Translations under genes and position numbers: made by a program
NCBI RefSeq assembly: GCF_016127015.1
Contig: NZ_CP065972.1
Location: 1,674,001 to 1,738,000, forward strand
Source: Corynebacterium tuberculostearicum
Lineage (GTDB): Bacteria > Actinomycetota > Actinomycetes > Mycobacteriales > Mycobacteriaceae
Direction: 5' to 3'
Length of the DNA stretch: 64,000 nt
The notes under the pieces: generated by a model
What the model was told of the DNA's origin: nothing
The model's input: the letters and a program-made list of their open reading frames with translations, nothing else
Databases searched by the model: none
Shown: in pieces, positions 54,986 through 64,000 of the stretch
Layout: every line of letters starts with the position of its first letter
Position numbering within the stretch: the first letter of the stretch is position 1

Positions 54986-56227
54986 CTAGCCCTCCTTTCT
55001 CTGTGTTCGTTGTTGTTGGTGTGTGAGGTATTGGGCCCAGGTGTGGTTCCAGTGGGTTTGGTGTGTGGCTAGTGGTCCGGTGGGGTGGTCTAGTTGGTAG
55101 GTACCGTCGTGGTGGAGCCAGGCGATGGTTCCGGTGATGGGGTCGAGGATGTAGTGGATTCTGCGGTCGGTTTTGATGTTGTGGTGGTGTTGGCAGAGGT
55201 TTACTAGATTGTCTGGGCTGGTAGGCCCGCCGAGATGGTATTCGATGCGGTGGTCGAGTTGGCATCTGGTGGCGGGGACGGTGCAGCCGGGCCAGCGGCA
55301 GGTAGCGTCTCTGCCTTGGGTGTAGGCGCGGATGTCGGTGCTGGGGGTGTAGGAGTCTGCCTCGTCGGCTAAGAGTCGGCGGATGAAGGTGTTGTCTGTG
55401 GGGGCATGGTTGAGGTTTATCCATCCGGCACCGGGGTGGAAGACGAGGTTGGCTTTCTCGTTTGTGGTGAAGGTGTTGATGGCGACGCTGGTGTGGGTGT
55501 CTTCCAAGATGAGGTCGATGAGTGCTTGTGCTGCGGTGGTGGTGGTCTGGTTGGTGTAGGCGTCGATGTGGCGGGCGATGATGGTGGCGGTGGCACTATC
55601 GCAGGTCAAAGATAGTGTGGTGGTGTTATCCGGGTTGTAGTTGATGCGCAGACGCGGTTCGGGTTGTTGTTCTTTGTCTTCGGGGCGCAGGTGGGTGTCG
55701 ATGAAGGTGCGAATGAAGCGGCGAAGGTCGGCGTCGGTGGGGACTGTTTGGTTGGGTGTGGTGGGGGTCAGAAAGTCTGCGAGTGCGGCGTCGATGGCTT
55801 CGAGGTGGTCTGGGTTGTCTTCTAGGCGGGTGAGTTCGCGGTCGATGATGCGCAGTTTGGTCAGGTCGAGTATCCAGTGCTGGCCTTGGACTTGCGTAAC
55901 GAGGGGTAGTTGCCGCATGCGGAAGTGAGCGCGCAGGAAGCCTAGAAGCTTGAAGTAAGAGATGCCGAGGTCTTTGGCGAGGCTGATAAGGCTCAGGTCA
56001 ACATCCTCGTCTAGTTGGGGGAGGATGGCTCGGTAGAGGAACCAGGAGGTTTTGCGGGTGTAGGTGCCGGCTTTGCCGATGTGGTTGCCGGGTGCGTTGG
56101 TGGTGTAGAACGCTTCCGGCACATCACCATCGTCTAGGGGACCGGTATCGGGGTGATCGGAAATGAGGAGGGTGTCTGGGTAGTCGAGGGTGGTATCTGG
56201 TTCGGGTTGGGTGAGTGTGGCAGTCAT
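54986..56227 (-). CDS. DUF222/13E12-type HNH endonuclease protein
   Basis: A 413-residue protein with the DUF222-HNH layout common in actinobacterial genomes. The N-terminal about 60 residues are acidic and Pro/Thr-rich. A helical DUF222-like domain follows to about residue 280. The HNH motif is CRWPGCTVPATRCQLDHRIEYHLGGPTSPDNL with LCQHHHNIK. The coding strand is extremely C- and A-rich and poor in G, unlike all neighbours, giving many Thr, His, Pro and Asp codons. ATG at 56227. Target DNA and role are unknown. Expected nuclease activity is inferred only. Confidence 0.85.
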   Translation of the reverse strand: MTATLTQPEPDTTLDYPDTLLISDHPDTGPLDDGDVPEAFYTTNAPGNHIGKAGTYTRKTSWFLYRAILPQLDEDVDLSLISLAKDLGISYFKLLGFLRAHFRMRQLPLVTQVQGQHWILDLTKLRIIDRELTRLEDNPDHLEAIDAALADFLTPTTPNQTVPTDADLRRFIRTFIDTHLRPEDKEQQPEPRLRINYNPDNTTTLSLTCDSATATIIARHIDAYTNQTTTTAAQALIDLILEDTHTSVAINTFTTNEKANLVFHPGAGWINLNHAPTDNTFIRRLLADEADSYTPSTDIRAYTQGRDATCRWPGCTVPATRCQLDHRIEYHLGGPTSPDNLVNLCQHHHNIKTDRRIHYILDPITGTIAWLHHDGTYQLDHPTGPLATHQTHWNHTWAQYLTHQQQRTQRKEG

Positions 56228-56524
56228 GGACGGGGCACTCCAGCAGAGAAGAACAGTAGTCGTATGTGTTTTCTAACGAGTGCCTTTATAGTATCCCGAC
56301 TAGTGGACATGTGCCTCGGGTGGGGGTGTTTATGTTCGAATAGGATACCCTAAACCTGCAGGGATCCCCAGAGTCGCACCACAACCAACAGCGGGGGTAA
56401 AAGCAAAGGTTGAGGGTTCGTTGCCTACTACTCCCCCAGGCAAGCACGTGCAGCATAACGACGTCTAAGGGCAATGAACGAGTGTGACCAAGCGTCGTCG
56501 CGCAACGACGGCTTCCGTAAAACG
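56228..56524. other. Intergenic region between HNH gene and rRNA operon end
   Basis: About 300 bp without a supported gene. Short open frames overlap but show no start signal or family resemblance. CGTCGT/ACGACG around 56495-56513 forms a small hairpin. It is where the HNH promoter must lie. No attachment site or repeat was recognised. Confidence 0.5.
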
Positions 56525-56527
56525 TGG

Positions 56528-56570
56528 AAAAAGGGAAGGGGACGGTGGTGTTCCGTCCTCTTCCCTTTGA
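56528..56570 (-). terminator. Terminator of the rRNA operon
   Basis: On the minus strand AAAGGGAAGAGGACGG and CCGTCCCCTTCCCTTT form a 16-bp stem with one mismatch, followed by TTCC. It begins about 25 nt after the 5S 3' end. Confidence 0.88.
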
Positions 56571-56596
56571 ATATTGAGTTGTTTTTGTTGTTTGGT

Positions 56597-56714
56597 GTCG
56601 GCGGTGACTTACTCTCCCACAACCTCCCGGTTGCAGTACCATCAGCGTGTGCAGGCTTAGCTTCCGGGTTCGGAATGGGACCGGGCGTTTCCCTGCAGCT
56701 ATTGACCACCGACA
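56597..56714 (-). rRNA. rrf: 5S ribosomal RNA
   Basis: About 118 nt. The ends TGTCGGTGG and CCGCCGACA pair. AACGCCCGGTCCCATTCCGA and GGAAGCTAAGC are conserved 5S stretches. Ends are approximate to a few bases. Confidence 0.93.
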
Positions 56715-56842
56715 AGCATACGAAGCATTCAGACCCTTTTTGGGTGCCCTTTTGCTCTGGGTGTTGTGTCAGATACTGCATAGTGGACGCGGTCACGACA
56801 GTGACTGTTTCTTCTTCTCTTGTTGTTTTGCCAGTACACGTA
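56715..56842 (-). other. 23S-5S spacer
   Basis: About 128 bp with no tRNA. TGCATAGTGGACGCG here resembles TGTATAGTGGACGCG in the 16S-23S spacer, so both spacers share a processing or antitermination element. Confidence 0.6.
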
Positions 56843-59918
<3,076 letters not shown>

Positions 59919-60381
59919 AACCACCCACACCAAAAAGCGCAGATGGCCACACAAGTGAACTTGACAAAAAATTGATTAAAGAAAAAAGAAATCACACAAA
60001 CACACACAAACAAACCACAAAAGCAATCCATCTGGTGTGTTTAATGCTCGCGTCCACTATACAGTTCTCACACAACACCCCAACCACACCCTGCCAACAC
60101 GAACCGTGTCAACAAGCCTTATGGTCAGGCACAAAAAAGGGGGATAATGCCCCAGACACCCAACAATGCACCAACATACAAACAATAATTACTTTTCACT
60201 GTGCACGGCAACAGTGTGTCACAAAGCGCCATTCAAACACTTAGTTCGTCTCTTGAGTGTGTGTTTCACCCGGACAATTTTTCAACAATAAAAGTTGGCA
60301 GCATGACACTCGCATACTCAACCAACACCCTGCCACAACCGTGACAGACAAAGGCACAACTGTGCCCAATTAAAGCTCCTT
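59919..60381 (-). other. 16S-23S internal transcribed spacer without tRNA
   Basis: About 463 bp, A/C-rich on the plus strand. I found no tRNA-Ile or tRNA-Ala. GAGAACTGTATAGTGGACGCG resembles the antitermination/processing stretch also found in the leader (GAGAACTCAATAGTGTG). Complementary stretches flanking both rRNAs presumably form RNase III stems. Confidence 0.85.
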
Positions 60382-61903
<1,522 letters not shown>

Positions 61904-62336
61904 AATTTCAGAACAAAAATCCGAAACAGGCCGTGAAAAGCCCGAAACCCAACAAAAGAACAAACCACCACAAACCACACAAAAATGCAGCCCATGCTGG
62001 CGTCCAAAAAATTACTACAAAGAAAAAATACAGTTCCCTCAACCCGACGGGGTCAAAAAGAGGAAACCAAAAAAGTTGAACACAATCACATGCCAACCAA
62101 TCCATCTCAATGCAGCCGAAACACCAAACAGCATTCAAAAAGGCACGTGTTCCACATACCCAACCGGCACACACCAACCAACAAACCACTAAGCCTGCTG
62201 GCAGACAAACCAATCAACACACAACCATGCACACAAAAAATAAAAAGTACATTGGCACACTATTGAGTTCTCAAACATCATCCACACACCCCAAGAAAAT
62301 TAACTTTCCGTTAACCTCTCGTTGGCGGCTCGTACA
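61904..62336 (-). other. rRNA operon leader
   Basis: About 430 bp between promoter and 16S. TTTGAGAACTCAATAGTGTG near 62250-62272 is the boxA-like antitermination stretch also echoed in the spacers. The rest is A/C-rich on the plus strand with no gene. Confidence 0.65.
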
Positions 62337-62365
62337 AACTTACTCAACTCAATGAACCCTGTCAA
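62337..62365 (-). promoter_or_regulatory. rRNA operon promoter
   Basis: On the minus strand the -35 TTGACA (62365-62360), a 17-bp spacer and TAAGTT (62342-62337) lie upstream of the leader. A perfect -35 is typical of rRNA promoters. Confidence 0.75.
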
Positions 62366-62462
62366 ATCATCGAACCAAGTCCGCACCAAATTCGCTCAAA
62401 AGTAACCTCCCGGCTACCTCGCGGCGACTTGGATTAATGTAGTCCAACCCCACCAACAATGA

Positions 62463-62501
62463 CAAATCCCCAGCACACAATGGAAAACGGTGTGCTGGGG
62501 G
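62463..62501 (-). terminator. Terminator of murA
   Basis: A perfect 11-bp stem CCCCAGCACAC / GTGTGCTGGGG with an 11-nt loop lies just after the murA stop. It is followed on the minus strand by ATTTGTC. Confidence 0.8.
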
Positions 62502-62506
62502 CGTCG

Positions 62507-63775
62507 TTAAAAGAGCTCTTCTTCTTGAGTTCTTTCAATTGTGGCGCCGAGGCGCTGCAGGTTTTCTACAAAGTTGGGATATCCGCGGTCGATGTGGAAG
62601 ACATCGTGGACCGTAGTCGTCTCATCCGCACACAATGCAGAAAGTACAAGACCCGCACCTGCACGGATATCGGAACTCCATACGTGAGTAGAAGAGAGTC
62701 GTTCTTTACCGCGGACTACTACATGGTGACCGTCAACCTGGGCGTCGGCACCCAGGCGCAGCATTTCATCTACAAAGCGGAAGCGGGATTCAAAGACATT
62801 CTCCGTAATGACGGTCGTTCCGTCCGCAATGGCAGAGATGCCAATAGCCATCGGCTGCAGGTCGGTGGGGAATCCCGGAAATGGCAGGGTCTGGTAGTCC
62901 ACAGCCTGTGGTCGCTGATCCATGCGCACGCGGAAGCCATTCTCATAAGTCTCTAGTTCCGCGCCGGCAGACTTCAGCTTTTCTAGCGGCAAGTGCAGGT
63001 GGCGCGGGGAAATTCCACCCACGGTGATATCGCCCTGGGTCATAGCGGCGGCATACGCCCAAGTGCCTGCCACAATTCGGTCACCAATAACCTCATGCTG
63101 GGTGGGCTGCAGCTTATCGACGCCGCGGATAGTCACCACCGAGCTTCCCTCGCCCTCGATATCGGCACCCATGGACTTGAGCATGGTGCACAGATCGACG
63201 ATCTCCGGCTCGCGAGCCGCGTTATGGAGAACGGTTTCCCCTTCGGCGAGGACCGCAGCGGTAAGAATATTTTCGGTAGCGCCTACGGACGGGAAGTCCA
63301 GGCGGATATTCGCACCTCGCAGGTGCGTAGCCTCTGCCACGACGGCACCGTGTTCAATACGGGTGGTGGCGCCGAGCTTTTCTAGGCCGGTTTGGTGCAT
63401 ATCGAGCGGGCGGGAACCAATCGCGTCACCACCAGGCAACGCTACCTTCGCGTGGCCACAGCGGGAGGTCAAAGGCCCGAGCACGCAGACGGATGCGCGG
63501 AATTGGCGGACCGCGTCAAAATCCGCGTTGGATTGCGGCTGTGCAGGGGTAGTAATCCGAACCTCAGAGCCCTCGATGACTACCTCGCAGCCGAGCCCCT
63601 CGAGAACCTTCTTCATGAGGGGGACGTCCAGAATTTCTGGGCAGTTCGTCAGCGTCGTAGTGCCCTCCGCCAGCAAGGATGCGGCCATGAGCTTCAAGAC
63701 GCTATTTTTCGCGCCATCTACTTTAACGGTGCCCTCTAGGCGGGCACCGCCGGAAACAATTAACTGATCTTTCAC
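62507..63775 (-). CDS. murA: UDP-N-acetylglucosamine 1-carboxyvinyltransferase
   Basis: First committed step of peptidoglycan synthesis, adding enolpyruvate to UDP-GlcNAc; cytoplasmic. The product is 422 residues. [18 protein letters not shown] holds the conserved Lys-Asn pair. The catalytic loop has Cys in [14 protein letters not shown], the position that fosfomycin alkylates, so the enzyme is predicted fosfomycin-sensitive. [11 protein letters not shown] is also diagnostic. The ATG at 63775 has a 21-bp gap to the ramA-like gene upstream, and its own terminator separates it from the rRNA promoter. Confidence 0.96.
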   Translation of the reverse strand: MKDQLIVSGGARLEGTVKVDGAKNSVLKLMAASLLAEGTTTLTNCPEILDVPLMKKVLEGLGCEVVIEGSEVRITTPAQPQSNADFDAVRQFRASVCVLGPLTSRCGHAKVALPGGDAIGSRPLDMHQTGLEKLGATTRIEHGAVVAEATHLRGANIRLDFPSVGATENILTAAVLAEGETVLHNAAREPEIVDLCTMLKSMGADIEGEGSSVVTIRGVDKLQPTQHEVIGDRIVAGTWAYAAAMTQGDITVGGISPRHLHLPLEKLKSAGAELETYENGFRVRMDQRPQAVDYQTLPFPGFPTDLQPMAIGISAIADGTTVITENVFESRFRFVDEMLRLGADAQVDGHHVVVRGKERLSSTHVWSSDIRAGAGLVLSALCADETTTVHDVFHIDRGYPNFVENLQRLGATIERTQEEELF

Positions 63776-63796
63776 AACTGCCTACGCTACCGGTTC

Positions 63797-64000
63797 TTAA
63801 GGCAATGCGCCGATACGACGAGCGGCATTAACCGCCTCGTAGCGGGTGTGCGCACCGAGTTTGCGCATTACCGAGCGCAAATAAGACTTCACGGTTTCTG
63901 CGCCGATTCCCATTTCCTCAGCTGCTTCTACGTTGGTATGGCCTAGGGCCACACAAGAGAGAACGTCGAGTTCGCGGGCGGAGAGCTTGGTGGATTGCTT
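63797..64000 (-). CDS. ramA: LuxR-type regulator, C-terminal part (RamA-like; start outside window)
   Basis: Only the last 67 residues lie in the window. They form a LuxR helix-turn-helix: LSARELDVLSCVALGHTN, then AAEEMGIGAETVKSYLRSVM, RKLGAHTRYEAVNAARRIGALP. In C. glutamicum the acetate-metabolism master regulator RamA lies close to a murA gene (murA, cobalamin adenosyltransferase gene, ramA), so the name rests on this position and on the C-terminal HTH layout. Another LuxR-family regulator remains possible. The 5' part is not visible, so no N-terminal domain can be assigned. Confidence 0.7.
   Translation of the reverse strand, partial: KQSTKLSARELDVLSCVALGHTNVEAAEEMGIGAETVKSYLRSVMRKLGAHTRYEAVNAARRIGALP

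Noticed and set aside
59919..60381. Possible tRNA in the 16S-23S spacer
   Set aside because: No acceptor/T-arm pair was found; GGTTCRANYCC is absent from this region.

Overview
The window is a chromosomal segment of a Corynebacterium. The evidence is a nearly complete 16S-23S-5S rRNA operon with no tRNA in the 16S-23S spacer, an actinobacterial gene order (nrdH-nrdI-nrdE with gntR1, nrdF, ctaD and serB nearby; murA beside a ramA-like gene; a block collinear with M. tuberculosis dinG-pncB-clpS-...-murI-rph-rdgB), C-rich codons, DtxR-type iron boxes and several leaderless promoters. C. glutamicum is not known for pyruvate formate-lyase, so the pfl operon points to a host-associated, facultatively anaerobic species. 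Species level cannot be settled by reading alone. Family and synteny statements come from memory; what the sequence shows directly is noted per entry.

Layout. 1-7.2 kb: flavin monooxygenase (cut by the window edge), L,D-transpeptidase, tRNA-Lys, an iron-siderophore ABC importer behind two DtxR-like boxes, glutaminase, DUF3618 protein. 7.3-13 kb: peroxiredoxin and TetR regulator, HNH protein, bioA-bioD divergent from a POT peptide transporter. 13-18.8 kb: SPFH protein, prolyl aminopeptidase and a pyruvate formate-lyase operon whose enzyme is naturally split into a core (pflB) and a separate glycyl-radical subunit. 19-21.6 kb: nucleobase permease fused to an OHCU-decarboxylase-like domain, a secreted or anchored protein, tRNA-Leu. 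21.8-33.3 kb: conserved actinobacterial housekeeping block (lprD-like, DUF3817, rdgB, rph, Rv1339-like hydrolase, murI, rhomboid, P1 peptidase, DUF2017, clpS, pncB, dinG, pth2-like, serB). 33.4-40.4 kb: ctaD and the class Ib ribonucleotide reductase genes with gntR1 inserted. 40.5-54.8 kb: lipase, zinc-ligand-free rpmJ, sugar transporter, nadE, fructosamine kinase, TrxR-like flavoprotein, tRNA-Ala, DsbA/MauE pair, phosphoglucomutase, alanine symporter, two crcB genes, FtsX/LolD-type ABC exporter. 54.9-64 kb: compositionally unusual HNH gene, rRNA operon on the minus strand, murA, and the 3' end of a ramA-like LuxR regulator.

How the genes work together. Iron import is under DtxR-type control. 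The nrdHIE promoter carries two correctly phased NrdR-like boxes, which ties dNTP synthesis to NrdR. The pflB-grcA-pflA operon gives anaerobic formate and acetyl-CoA production. No mobile element, prophage, CRISPR array or obvious defence island is visible. The most unusual items are the split PFL, the permease-OHCU fusion with altered catalytic positions, the 15-bp-phased repeats before pncB, and the palindromic promoter shared by nadE and the sugar transporter.
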